A DNA stretch of 42,066 nt, taken from Clostridiales bacterium. GTDB taxonomy: Bacteria; Bacillota; Clostridia; Christensenellales; CAG-138. Position 1 is the stretch's first letter, and each line of letters begins with the position of its first letter. The notes under the pieces were generated by a model. It saw nothing but the letters and a program-made list of their open reading frames with translations, had not been told where the DNA came from and ran no database searches. The position numbers were made by a program, and so were the translations under genes. Positions 24,227-32,303 of this stretch are shown piece by piece. The stretch is taken from positions 442 through 42,507 of the forward strand of contig DXWI01000019.1 of the NCBI GenBank assembly GCA_019416935.1, read 5' to 3'.

Positions 24227-26065
24227 TCAAGTGATCTTTACACAAATAATTTTTGCCGATTCTCCGCTCCCGCCCTTGCCGCGCGTTCCGACAACAAGAT
24301 AGTTGTTAAAGACAGCGGGCGTAGAATCGATTCGCGAGCCAAGGTCCAACGAATACAACAGTGCGGAAGTGCTCGCATCATAAAGCTTGATAAAGCCAGC
24401 GCGATCGCATTGAATCAAATAGGCCTTATCTGCCTCGTCATAGATAACAACAGGGGACGACCAATAATCCGCTTCGCCCACCTGTTCCAGGCACCAAGCG
24501 ATATCGCCGGTGCGCTTGTCGTACGCAACGATCCGACCGCCCAATCGATAATCCCCGTTTGGATTCGTATCGGCCGCGTCACCTGCCGCCGTATCGTTTC
24601 CGGCGGTATCCGATGCCTGCTCCTCCGTTACTGCTGTCAGCGCCATGGAATAGATTACCAAATTGGAGATGTTTCCCCTGCCAACATGCGGCGTTGCAAG
24701 GGTTCCGCCGCTGCTGTTTTCATCGCCGGTCGAAGCAATCCACTTCTGTTCCCATACGATCGCTCCGGTAAGGCCGTTGATTTTCTTGTGGTAGGAGTAA
24801 CCAAAATCGTCGCCAATGTTGCCGCTCGGCATGCTGACCTGACCGGCCGTATAGAGATAAATGGTTCCGTCATCATAGTTCTCTTCGATCACAACGGAAG
24901 CATCGGCGTCATCTCCCACGTCCGCAGCAAACAAAAGCTGGTAGGTATTCGCATCGACGCATTGCAGGCGGCCGCCGTTATCCGTGAAATAGAGATAGTT
25001 CCGAAAGGCCGCAACGGAACTCTCGACCCCATACCAACGTCGGTTTGCTGCATTTTCCTTTGAATAGCCGGCGCCGGTATAGCGGTACTTGACCAAAGCC
25101 TCCGGCTCAATGCTCACCGTGCCGGCGGCCGCATCAAACTTGGTATTGAGTTTGCTGGAATACAGAACCCCGTTTTCGCCGGCATAGAAGATGGTATCGT
25201 CCGCAATGATCGGGCTTCCGTCATAGGCCTGCCACTCACGATAGCTGAAGTAGTCATGCTTGCCAAACCGGTAGATCTCCTCATTGGTGATGAGAGAATA
25301 CACGCGCAAATAAGCAATCGTAAGATTGTTTTCGCTCTGCTCAGCAATGCTCTGCCCAACGTACAGCAGAGGATATCCATTTGGATCGAGGCACGCCGTT
25401 CCCTTCATCACCACGCCAGCATTGATTGTCCGCGTTTTTGTTCCGGTCTCCAGATCAAAAAAGTAGATGTTTCCATCCATTGCCGGATAGATGACCTCGG
25501 TAAAGCCGTCCTTGTTTTTATAGGTTTCGGCAACACCGAGCAAGGGGCGAACTTCATCGGGCCACTGAATGATGAGCGGCTGGCCGGTCCATCCGGTGCC
25601 GGACCAGCTATCAATCTGGCCGATTCGTTCCTCCCAGGTTCGGCACAGCCGCCGCTCGGTAACGGTAGGGGTACCGTAGGCGAACGTGTTTCGATAGTTG
25701 TTACCGCCAAAGGTGAGGATGCCAGGCACCACCGAGTATTCGCTGCCGCGGCCAAAGGACACCGGCTCCTGTCTCAAATAGGTATCCGTCTCCACCCGGT
25801 TTACCATCAGCTTCGTTTCCATACCCAGCTTCGACGGATCCGCCTCGGCGCTGCGAACCACCGTCACATTATCCGGCAGAGCCGGCTTGGGTGTGAGCTG
25901 CGGTGATGCGGCCGGCTCCAGACCGGCCGGCGTTGGCGTAGCGGCGAGCAATGCCTCCTGTGAAGGCGAGGTCAACGAGCGTACGAGCAAAAATATACCC
26001 GCTCCGACGCCAATCACTGCGGCAAGAAACAGAAAAAATCTTGGCTGCATTCGCCTGCGCGCCAT
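24227..26065 (-). CDS. Membrane-anchored PQQ-like beta-propeller protein (copy 1)
   Basis: A 612-residue protein with a basic N-terminus, one signal-anchor helix (FFLFLAAVIGVGAGIFLLV), a Thr/Pro-rich linker and a long extracytoplasmic domain of PQQ/WD-like blades (DGNIYFFDLETGTK, GGRLQCVDANTYQLLFAADVG, INGLTGAIVWEQKW, IVAYDKRTGDIAWCLEQ, GFIKLYDASTSALLYSLDLG). Such propellers resemble BamB or PQQ dehydrogenases, but no cofactor site is evident, so a binding or scaffold role is likelier. It shares order and motifs with its neighbour (FGGNNYRN, SGTGWTGQPL, AGENGVLYSSKLNT). Start ATG 26065 is 6 nt after GGAGG. An acidic Asp/Ala/Thr insert (near residues 478-502) is unique to this copy. Confidence 0.8.
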   Translation of the reverse strand: MARRRMQPRFFLFLAAVIGVGAGIFLLVRSLTSPSQEALLAATPTPAGLEPAASPQLTPKPALPDNVTVVRSAEADPSKLGMETKLMVNRVETDTYLRQEPVSFGRGSEYSVVPGILTFGGNNYRNTFAYGTPTVTERRLCRTWEERIGQIDSWSGTGWTGQPLIIQWPDEVRPLLGVAETYKNKDGFTEVIYPAMDGNIYFFDLETGTKTRTINAGVVMKGTACLDPNGYPLLYVGQSIAEQSENNLTIAYLRVYSLITNEEIYRFGKHDYFSYREWQAYDGSPIIADDTIFYAGENGVLYSSKLNTKFDAAAGTVSIEPEALVKYRYTGAGYSKENAANRRWYGVESSVAAFRNYLYFTDNGGRLQCVDANTYQLLFAADVGDDADASVVIEENYDDGTIYLYTAGQVSMPSGNIGDDFGYSYHKKINGLTGAIVWEQKWIASTGDENSSGGTLATPHVGRGNISNLVIYSMALTAVTEEQASDTAGNDTAAGDAADTNPNGDYRLGGRIVAYDKRTGDIAWCLEQVGEADYWSSPVVIYDEADKAYLIQCDRAGFIKLYDASTSALLYSLDLGSRIDSTPAVFNNYLVVGTRGKGGSGESAKIICVKIT

Positions 26066-26077
26066 AGGCTCCCTCCT

Positions 26078-27883
26078 CTAGGAAATATGTACTCCATAAA
26101 CGTCCATACCGCGGGTTCCGACAATGATGGTATTGCCGTAGACAACCGGAGATGCCTCGATGTTGCGCTCCGCATCAAAAACGGATAGCTTTGTGCCCGT
26201 TTTCCCATCCAACAGGTAGATTCTTCCCGTACTGTCACAGCTCACGATATAGGCGTTGCCATTTGCATCATAAACCGCGACCGGTGAGCTCCAGGAATAC
26301 CCGTCCATTGCGAAACGCCAGCGCTCGGTTCCCGTGTTCTTATCGATTGCCATCAGATAGCCGTGATCTACATCCGGCACGCGCGCGAATGGAACGATGA
26401 CCAAGTCGGAAATACTGTTCTTCCCGACAACGGCGGTTGCCTGCACGCCGCCCGAAACGCCGGATCTTGTATAGACGTTTACATCAAACCGCCAAACGAT
26501 TTCGCCCGTCACCGCATTGATCTTGAATAGCGGCGTCGTTCCATAGTCGTTTTCATCCTTGGTGAAATGCAGCGAGGTACCGACATACAAGTAGGCGGTT
26601 CGGTTTGCCTCATCCTCCTCCAGCACGATGGTTGCGTTCGTATCATCCAGCACATCCTGCGCCCAGATCAGCTCCATCGTATTGATGTTGATGCACTGCA
26701 TGTAGCCATCGTTGGTGACCAGATAGACATACTCGCCCCACATGACCGCGCTGTCCTCATAGCCCAGCCAATACTTGTCCGCGGACGTGCTTCCCGCCGA
26801 GCTTCTGGTCGTATTATAACGGAACTTGACCGTTTCCGACGGCGCCATGGTCAGCGTACCGGCCTGCTCGTCATACGCCGTGTTCAGCTTTATCGTGTAC
26901 AGAATGCCGTTTTCGCCCGGATAGATGAGCGTATCGGTCTTGCCATCCACGAGCGGCGCGCTGTCATACGCATGCCAATCGCGAATCGCAAAGCTGTCCT
27001 TATAGGCGCCAAAGGTGTACAGGCAGGAGAAATCCACAAGGCTGTAGGCCACTGCGCGCACGGTCTTGGATGGATCGTCCGGATAATTGTCGCCCGAGCC
27101 CATGTACATGATCGGATAGCCGCGCGGGTCGAGCGAGCCGGCACCTTTGAATGGGATGCCGATCTGCAGAACCGGTCGCGTTGCCTCGCCGCTTTCGATA
27201 TCGAAAAAGTACACGTTTCCGTCGAGGCAGGCCAAGATGCCCTCCACAAGCCCCTGCTTCTGCTTGGCCCAATCGTACATGTTCATGATCTGCTTCGTGC
27301 TCTCCGGCCAGCAGACAACCAGCGGTTGTCCAACCCACCCGCTGCCAGACCAGTTGCCGCTCCCGCTTGGCTTTGCCATCTGGCCGGTTTCAAAGCTCCA
27401 CGCCTTGCTCAGCGTCTTTGACGTGACGCTCGCCGTGCCATACGCTGCTCCGCTCCGGTAATGATCGCCTCGGAACGTAACGACGCCATTGACGTTGGTG
27501 TAGGGTTCGTCATAATCAAAGAAAATCGGCGTCTGCCGGGCATAGGACTGCACTACCGTGCCATTGACTTCGACATCGGTAGAATAGCCCCAGTTTGCCG
27601 GGTTAGAACTATCCACCGCATGCGGGATATCGAAACGGGGGGTTGGCGTCGGTTCCGGCGTGGGTTCCGGCGTGGGTGTCGATGTATCAAAAAGGTCGGT
27701 AATCAACCCACCGGACGACGGGTTCTGGCTATTCTGTGCCTGTTGCTGTCCCTCGCCCGTACCGCCAAGGCTTGACAGTACGACAACAGCCAACACCACA
27801 ACGACCAGGAAAAGCAACAATACAACAATGAAACGCGGCTGAATGCGCAGGCGCTTTCTCCGTCTTCTTCTTTGAGCAGTCAT
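26078..27883 (-). CDS. Membrane-anchored PQQ-like beta-propeller protein (copy 2, paralogue)
   Basis: A 601-residue protein with an Arg-rich start (RRRRRKRLRIQPR), a hydrophobic signal anchor (FIVVLLLFLVVVVLAVVVLSSL), a Gln/Pro/Thr linker (TPTPEPTPEPTPTP) and repeated blades (DGNVYFFDIESGEATR, GYMQCININTMELIWAQDV, KINAVTGEIVWRFDV, LMAIDKNTGTERWRFAM, GRIYLLDGKTGTKLSVFD). It is the tandem paralogue of the gene 12 bp downstream; corresponding segments include FRGDHYRSGAAYGT, SGSGWVGQPLVVCWPE and PGENGILYTIKLNT. ATG 27883 has GGAGG 10 nt upstream and an extended -10 promoter. It appears to be the first gene of the unit propeller-propeller-mscS. Ligand unknown. Confidence 0.8.
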   Translation of the reverse strand: MTAQRRRRRKRLRIQPRFIVVLLLFLVVVVLAVVVLSSLGGTGEGQQQAQNSQNPSSGGLITDLFDTSTPTPEPTPEPTPTPRFDIPHAVDSSNPANWGYSTDVEVNGTVVQSYARQTPIFFDYDEPYTNVNGVVTFRGDHYRSGAAYGTASVTSKTLSKAWSFETGQMAKPSGSGNWSGSGWVGQPLVVCWPESTKQIMNMYDWAKQKQGLVEGILACLDGNVYFFDIESGEATRPVLQIGIPFKGAGSLDPRGYPIMYMGSGDNYPDDPSKTVRAVAYSLVDFSCLYTFGAYKDSFAIRDWHAYDSAPLVDGKTDTLIYPGENGILYTIKLNTAYDEQAGTLTMAPSETVKFRYNTTRSSAGSTSADKYWLGYEDSAVMWGEYVYLVTNDGYMQCININTMELIWAQDVLDDTNATIVLEEDEANRTAYLYVGTSLHFTKDENDYGTTPLFKINAVTGEIVWRFDVNVYTRSGVSGGVQATAVVGKNSISDLVIVPFARVPDVDHGYLMAIDKNTGTERWRFAMDGYSWSSPVAVYDANGNAYIVSCDSTGRIYLLDGKTGTKLSVFDAERNIEASPVVYGNTIIVGTRGMDVYGVHIS

Positions 27884-27950
27884 ATCCCTTATACCTCCAA
27901 ACAGACGCTTCTATGGTTTCGCATCAACTCAATACTATTTTATTATAGCA

Positions 27951-27960
27951 CTGAAAGGCA
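27951..27960 (-). promoter_or_regulatory. Extended -10 promoter of the propeller-propeller-mscS unit
   Basis: TGC-TATAAT on the minus strand (TATAAT at 27951-27956), with no good -35 at 17-18 bp. About 65 bp upstream of the start at 27883. Confidence 0.5.
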
Positions 27961-27985
27961 GCCAAGGTTGTTGATGATTTGTGAA

Positions 27986-29599
27986 TTATCCGCAAGCCGG
28001 CGCGCGGAACCTGCCGATGATCCGCTCCGCCGCGCGCATGCCGTCTACAGCAGCGCTTACGATTCCGCCCGCATACCCGGCGCCTTCTCCGACGGGATAG
28101 ATGCCGGCATGGGAAAGGGACTCGCCGTTCTCGCCTCTCAAAATGCGAAGCGGTGCGCTTGTCCTGCTTTCGACCGCCGTAAGCACGCCATCTTGCAGAT
28201 CAAACCCGCGCAAATTCCTGGAAAAACCATGGATTCCATCCGCAATTCCTTCCGCTACAAAGTCCGGTAGACAATTCCACAGCGATGAAGCGGCAACTCC
28301 CGGGCGGTATGTCGGTCGGACGCCGCCGAAACCGTGCGGCGAATCATGCGCCAGAAAATCCGCGATGCGCTCTGCAGGCGCATAGAAAGAACCGCCGCCC
28401 GCCAAATATGCGTCATGCTCCAGCTTTTCGCAGAATCGCACGCCGCTGAGCGCATCCGTTCCGGAAAAGTCCTCCGGCGCGACCTGCACTACGATGGCGG
28501 CGTTTGCATTTTCTGCATCACGCGCATAATTGCTCATACCGTTGACAACGACCTGCCCTTCATCAGAGGTTGAGGCTACGACAAATCCGCCCGGGCACAT
28601 ACAAAACGTATAAACGCCGCGCCCGTTGCTGCGGCCGGACAGCCGGTATTCCGCAGCGCCAAGCCGTGGGTCGCCCGCAAACGCGCCATATTGCACACGG
28701 TCAATCATGGATTGCGGGTGCTCCACCCGAACGCCGACCGCAAACGGTTTTGGCTGCATTGCAATACCCGACTCGGCCAGCATGCGGTATGTATCGCGCG
28801 CGCCCTGTCCAATTGCCAGAACAAGCGCCGCGCAGGAAATCCGCTCAACGCTTGATCCGCGCTGCACCAGAACCGTTCGAATGCCGCCATTCTGTGTCTC
28901 AATGCCGCAGAGCTTTGCCGAAAACCATACCTCACCGCCCAGTTCCTCGATACTCTTGCGAAGGGCGGCTACTACCGTCCGCAGCCGATCCGTTCCGATA
29001 TGCGGTTTGGCCAGAATCGGTATTTCCTTCGGCGCGCCATGTTCAACGAGAAGTCGAAGAACGGAATCCGCGCGGGGGTCCTTGATTCTGGTCGTCAGCT
29101 TGCCATCCGAAAAGGTTCCTGCTCCTCCCTCGCCGAACATCACATTGCTTTCCTGCGACAACACAGCGCGGCTCCAGAACGCATCCACATCGGATACCCG
29201 CTGTTGAATCGGCTGCCCGCGCTCAATGACCAGCGGCTGATAGCCTTGCTTTGCCAAAACATGCGCTGCGAACAGGCCGGCCGGCCCCAGTCCGACTACA
29301 ATGATTCTGCCCTTCGGTTCTAATGTTCCCGAAGAAACCGGCTGCTCCACGGCCGGACGATATGCGGAAATATGTGAGGAACCGCCGTGCAGCAGTTTTT
29401 TCTCCAGCGCATCGTCGACAGCGATGACAGCGTGTATCAAATAATGGATATCCTGCTTTTTTCTGGCGTCAAGAGCTTTTCGGAGCAGGCGTACGGATTG
29501 AATCCGATCGGCGTCGATCTTCAATTGATTTGCAATTTGTTTTGAAAGCGCCTGTTCCTCTGTGCCAAGCGGAACGCGAATGTCTGTTACAACCAGCAT
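27986..29599 (-). CDS. NAD(P)/FAD-dependent oxidoreductase (BaiN/HI0933-like clostridial family)
   Basis: A 537-residue flavoprotein. An N-terminal domain of about 90 residues (LVVTDIRVPLGTEEQALSKQIANQLKI...VRLLRKALDARKKQDIHYLIHAVI) precedes the FAD-binding GRIIVVGLGPAGLFAAHVLAKQG (about 98-120). Next come the VMFGEGGAGTFSDGKLTTRI segment and a C-terminal FAD motif (HAGIYPVGEGAGYAGGIVSAAVDGMRAAE). This architecture is the uncharacterised FAD-dependent protein often found beside cdaA-ybbR-glmM in Clostridia. Reaction unknown. Start ATG 29599 (MLVVTDIRV) has AAGGAAG about 9 nt upstream; the frame to 29653 runs through the upstream terminator. It is separated from ybbR by that terminator. Confidence 0.85.
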   Translation of the reverse strand: MLVVTDIRVPLGTEEQALSKQIANQLKIDADRIQSVRLLRKALDARKKQDIHYLIHAVIAVDDALEKKLLHGGSSHISAYRPAVEQPVSSGTLEPKGRIIVVGLGPAGLFAAHVLAKQGYQPLVIERGQPIQQRVSDVDAFWSRAVLSQESNVMFGEGGAGTFSDGKLTTRIKDPRADSVLRLLVEHGAPKEIPILAKPHIGTDRLRTVVAALRKSIEELGGEVWFSAKLCGIETQNGGIRTVLVQRGSSVERISCAALVLAIGQGARDTYRMLAESGIAMQPKPFAVGVRVEHPQSMIDRVQYGAFAGDPRLGAAEYRLSGRSNGRGVYTFCMCPGGFVVASTSDEGQVVVNGMSNYARDAENANAAIVVQVAPEDFSGTDALSGVRFCEKLEHDAYLAGGGSFYAPAERIADFLAHDSPHGFGGVRPTYRPGVAASSLWNCLPDFVAEGIADGIHGFSRNLRGFDLQDGVLTAVESRTSAPLRILRGENGESLSHAGIYPVGEGAGYAGGIVSAAVDGMRAAERIIGRFRAPACG

Positions 29600-29628
29600 C
29601 CAGTTTTCTTCCTTTCTCTCAAGAAAAA

Positions 29629-29650
29629 CGGGGCAACCGGCGTTGCCCCG
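29629..29650 (-). terminator. Intrinsic terminator of the cdaA-ybbR operon
   Basis: A perfect 9-bp stem (CGGGGCAAC / GTTGCCCCG) with a CGGC tetraloop, followed on the minus strand by TTTTTCTT. It lies 18 bp after the ybbR stop and before the FAD oxidoreductase start, so that gene may depend on read-through or an unseen promoter. Confidence 0.88.
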
Positions 29651-29668
29651 CATCTGTATTCGCCACCC

Positions 29669-30988
29669 TTAATTCGTACGGATCGCGACATGAATCGTAT
29701 CGAGGAGCGTGCCGGCGGATGTAAGCTCCGTCGTCAGTTCAACCGTGCTCTCCTCGTCGCGAACCAGCGCAAACAGACTCAGATCGTATTCACCTGCCGC
29801 CAAATTGGTTACATCCACCTGTACCTTTACATCGCTGCGCTTCAAAATGCTGACGAGGCTGGTGCGCCCCGACACGCGAAGATCCACAGACGCAATGCCA
29901 AGCTGTGCGGTCAGCCCCTCGCCGAGGCCGATGACCTCGACCGGCACCTGTTCAAACACCTGCTCCGCCATGCTCTCCCGGATATCCACGCTAACGGAAA
30001 CGGCAGAGGTGTCCTCCAAAAGCCGTACGCCTTCCGGAAGGATCAGTTTTGCCTCGAAGATTTCAATATCATTCTTGCCGCTGATATTGATGGGATCCAC
30101 AAGTATGCTGTCGATAGCATCGAGGATTGACTGCTCGCCGATCAGATGCACGGTGCCCGGCGTCGCGGTTGCGGAAAAGAGTTCGTGGTTCGCCGCCAGA
30201 TTGTCGGCGCCAATCAGCGAACCCATGACGTCGATCGGCACCTCCTTCATCGGATAGATCGGAATTCGAACCGTGGAGGAGGGCAGCGTACCGACCACAA
30301 TATCCGAGCTGATCACATTGTCGTCTTCATCATACAAAATGATATCGAACGTGCTATAGATCATCGAGGTGCAGCCCGTCCAATCCACAACACACTCCGC
30401 TCGCTTGACGCGATCCATGTCCTTTTTCGGTCCCTGTACCTCAACGCGTGTGGTAACCGAACTCGCGTTCATATCCGCCCAGTAGCCCTCCGGGAGCGTT
30501 CCCACATACTTCGTCGACACGGGGATTGACTTGATTACCAGCGAATCGATCTCCACCGTAGCGACCGACGGCGTGACCGTTTCAACAACGCCATAGCCGG
30601 ACATGATCGACGCGGTGACCGGCAGCTCATAGACGCGCGCCTCGCTGATGTTCCTGAGGCTGATCGTTGCGTTCACCTGTCCGGAACCCAGCGCAGAATA
30701 ATTCACAATCTGGGTGCGAACCTGAACCGTAACGTTGCCCAAAATTTCAGATCGATCGCCGCGCACGCAAAGCCCCTGCGCAAGCAGTTCCGCTTCACCT
30801 TCAAAACTCGTATTGACGTTGGAAATCGTTTTTGTTCGATAAGGATTCTGGTCGGTTAAGACATAGCCCCAAAGCAAAACCGCGAACAGCAGCGCAACGA
30901 TTTTGACAGCCAGATTCGTTGTAAAAAAGCCCTTGACCGCAGCTAAAAAGCGTTTGCTCAGTTCGCTGTTCCATATCGAGTTTTTCAT
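29669..30988 (-). CDS. ybbR: YbbR-domain membrane protein (CdaA regulator)
   Basis: A 439-residue protein with an N-terminal membrane helix (LAVKIVALLFAVLLWGYVLTDQNP, about 25-48) and an extracytoplasmic part of consecutive YbbR domains. Recurring pattern examples are RTKTISNVNTSFEG, VNATISLRNISEARVYELPVTASI, IPIYPMKEVPIDVMG and SVSVDIRESMAEQVFEQVPVEVIG. YbbR (CdaR) binds and modulates the diadenylate cyclase CdaA. The ATG 30988 overlaps the cdaA TGA by 4 bp, with GGAGGG 8 nt before; the frame to 31012 is not needed. It ends at a strong terminator. The usual third partner glmM is not next to it here. Confidence 0.93.
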   Translation of the reverse strand: MKNSIWNSELSKRFLAAVKGFFTTNLAVKIVALLFAVLLWGYVLTDQNPYRTKTISNVNTSFEGEAELLAQGLCVRGDRSEILGNVTVQVRTQIVNYSALGSGQVNATISLRNISEARVYELPVTASIMSGYGVVETVTPSVATVEIDSLVIKSIPVSTKYVGTLPEGYWADMNASSVTTRVEVQGPKKDMDRVKRAECVVDWTGCTSMIYSTFDIILYDEDDNVISSDIVVGTLPSSTVRIPIYPMKEVPIDVMGSLIGADNLAANHELFSATATPGTVHLIGEQSILDAIDSILVDPINISGKNDIEIFEAKLILPEGVRLLEDTSAVSVSVDIRESMAEQVFEQVPVEVIGLGEGLTAQLGIASVDLRVSGRTSLVSILKRSDVKVQVDVTNLAAGEYDLSLFALVRDEESTVELTTELTSAGTLLDTIHVAIRTN

Positions 30989-31827
30989 GCTTTTGCCCTC
31001 CGCTTGACCCATGGAAACGGCGTACTGGTTTTTTGCAGGAACAGGCTCTCCAAGAGATCCTGCAGCGCCTTGGAATCGATATACCGCACGAGCTTGCCGT
31101 CGCGCGCGATGGAAATGGCTCCGGTTTCCTCCGAAACAACGATCGTTACGCTGTCGGAAACCGTAGAAATTCCAAGAGCCGCGCGATGACGGGTTCCGAG
31201 CTCGCGCGCCAGATTCAAATCGTCGGACAGCGGTAAAAAGCAGCCGGCAGCAATCACACGCGTGCCTCGAACGATCACTGCTCCGTCATGCAGCGGTGTA
31301 TTGGGCTCAAAAATATTCTCCAGGAGCGCGCCGGAAATAACGCCGTCCACCAGCGTTCCGGTATGGATAATGTCGCCGAGCGCCGTTTTTCGTTCAAACA
31401 CGACCAGCATACCAACCCTTCTGCGCGACATCGAAAGGATCGCTCGCTGCACGTCGCGCACGAACGCCTCCGACTCATAGGTGGTTGCATCGAACAGACC
31501 GCCGATTTGTTTGCCGCTGCGGCCAAGGCGCTCCAGTACGCGCCGGATCTCCGGTTGGAACAAAATCACGAGCACGATGATGATCGAACCCGATTTGAGA
31601 AAGGAGTCCAGCACCCAGCTGAGCGTATGCAGCTGCAGCAGTTGGCTGGCGACAGAGCACAAGAACAGAACCGCAATACCTTTGAGCACCTCATAGGCCT
31701 GCGTTTCCTTCGTCCAGACGATCAATTTATACAGCAGCAGGCAGATGATCACAATATCGATCAAATCCTGAATTTGAAACTGCGAAAACCCGCTTGCTAC
31801 AGCCTTGATGACATCATCGTATGACAA
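30985..31827 (-). CDS. cdaA: Diadenylate cyclase CdaA
   Basis: A 280-residue membrane enzyme making cyclic di-AMP from two ATP. It has three N-terminal helices (DLIDIVIICLLLYKLIVW, GIAVLFLCSVASQLLQL, SGSIIIVLVILFQPEIRRVLERLG), then the DisA_N catalytic domain with DGA (181-183 in PLHDGAVIVRG) and RHR (213-215 in LGTRHRAALGIS). c-di-AMP controls potassium, osmolyte and wall homeostasis. The start is TTG 31827 with AAGGA about 9-10 nt upstream. It follows a small ORF by 58 bp and overlaps ybbR by 4 bp. Confidence 0.97.
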   Translation of the reverse strand: MSYDDVIKAVASGFSQFQIQDLIDIVIICLLLYKLIVWTKETQAYEVLKGIAVLFLCSVASQLLQLHTLSWVLDSFLKSGSIIIVLVILFQPEIRRVLERLGRSGKQIGGLFDATTYESEAFVRDVQRAILSMSRRRVGMLVVFERKTALGDIIHTGTLVDGVISGALLENIFEPNTPLHDGAVIVRGTRVIAAGCFLPLSDDLNLARELGTRHRAALGISTVSDSVTIVVSEETGAISIARDGKLVRYIDSKALQDLLESLFLQKTSTPFPWVKRRAKA

Positions 31828-31885
31828 TTGTTGTGATCCTTTCCGATACCGTGTCCAGCGTTACCCACAACTCTATGGCAGCTGC

Positions 31886-32104
31886 TCAAAAATGCTCCGT
31901 CTCATCCGCAGCGACAACATGCGACTGAATGGATTCCTCATATTTCGCAACCGCTTCGGATAACTGGCTCCCGGTCAGCACTCCCGTCCGCTCGTACTCC
32001 TGCATGACCAGGTCGTTCAGCTCCTTCTGAGCCTTTCTCCCCGCCTCATCCAGTTCCTGCTGCTCAATTTGCATCTGACCCAAGCGCCGAATTTTTGTAC
32101 CCAT
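31886..32104 (-). CDS. Small protein of unknown function, weakly Spo0E-like
   Basis: A 72-residue, highly helical protein (MGTKIRRLGQMQIEQQELDEAGRKAQKELNDLVMQEYERTGVLTGSQLSEAVAKYEESIQSHVV...). Two predicted helices joined by a short turn (KELNDLVMQEYERTG / SQLSEAVAKYEESI) loosely resemble Spo0E-type aspartyl-phosphate phosphatases, but the SQELD motif is missing, so this is tentative. The ATG 32104 has GGGGG and AGG elements upstream and a clear promoter. It is 58 bp before cdaA and may share its transcript. Confidence 0.5.
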   Translation of the reverse strand: MGTKIRRLGQMQIEQQELDEAGRKAQKELNDLVMQEYERTGVLTGSQLSEAVAKYEESIQSHVVAADETEHF

Positions 32105-32133
32105 ACCCTACCTATTCCCCCAATAGTGATTTT

Positions 32134-32161
32134 ATTATAGCATATGTTATGAATAAGCCAA
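32134..32161 (-). promoter_or_regulatory. Promoter for the small ORF (and possibly cdaA-ybbR)
   Basis: TTGGCT (32156-32161), a 16-bp spacer and TATAAT (32134-32139) on the minus strand, 30 bp before the start at 32104. TTTGGC with 17 bp is also possible. Confidence 0.65.
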
Positions 32162-32224
32162 AGCCCCCTCAAAGAATTTTCATTGAAATTTTGCATTCCA
32201 ATTTTTAGAACCGTCGGGACTGCA

Positions 32225-32253
32225 TTGACTCAAAATGGAAAAAAACATAAAAT
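32225..32253 (+). promoter_or_regulatory. Sigma-A-type promoter of nadE
   Basis: TTGACT (32225-32230), a 17-bp A-rich spacer and TAAAAT (32248-32253), 50 bp before the nadE start. Confidence 0.7.
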
Positions 32254-32303
32254 AAGATGATACTGGAAATCTATATGGAGACCGATCGTACACGGGAGGT
32301 ATT

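Noticed and set aside
31886..32104. Confident Spo0E annotation
   Set aside because: The SQELD signature is missing; kept only as a weak resemblance.
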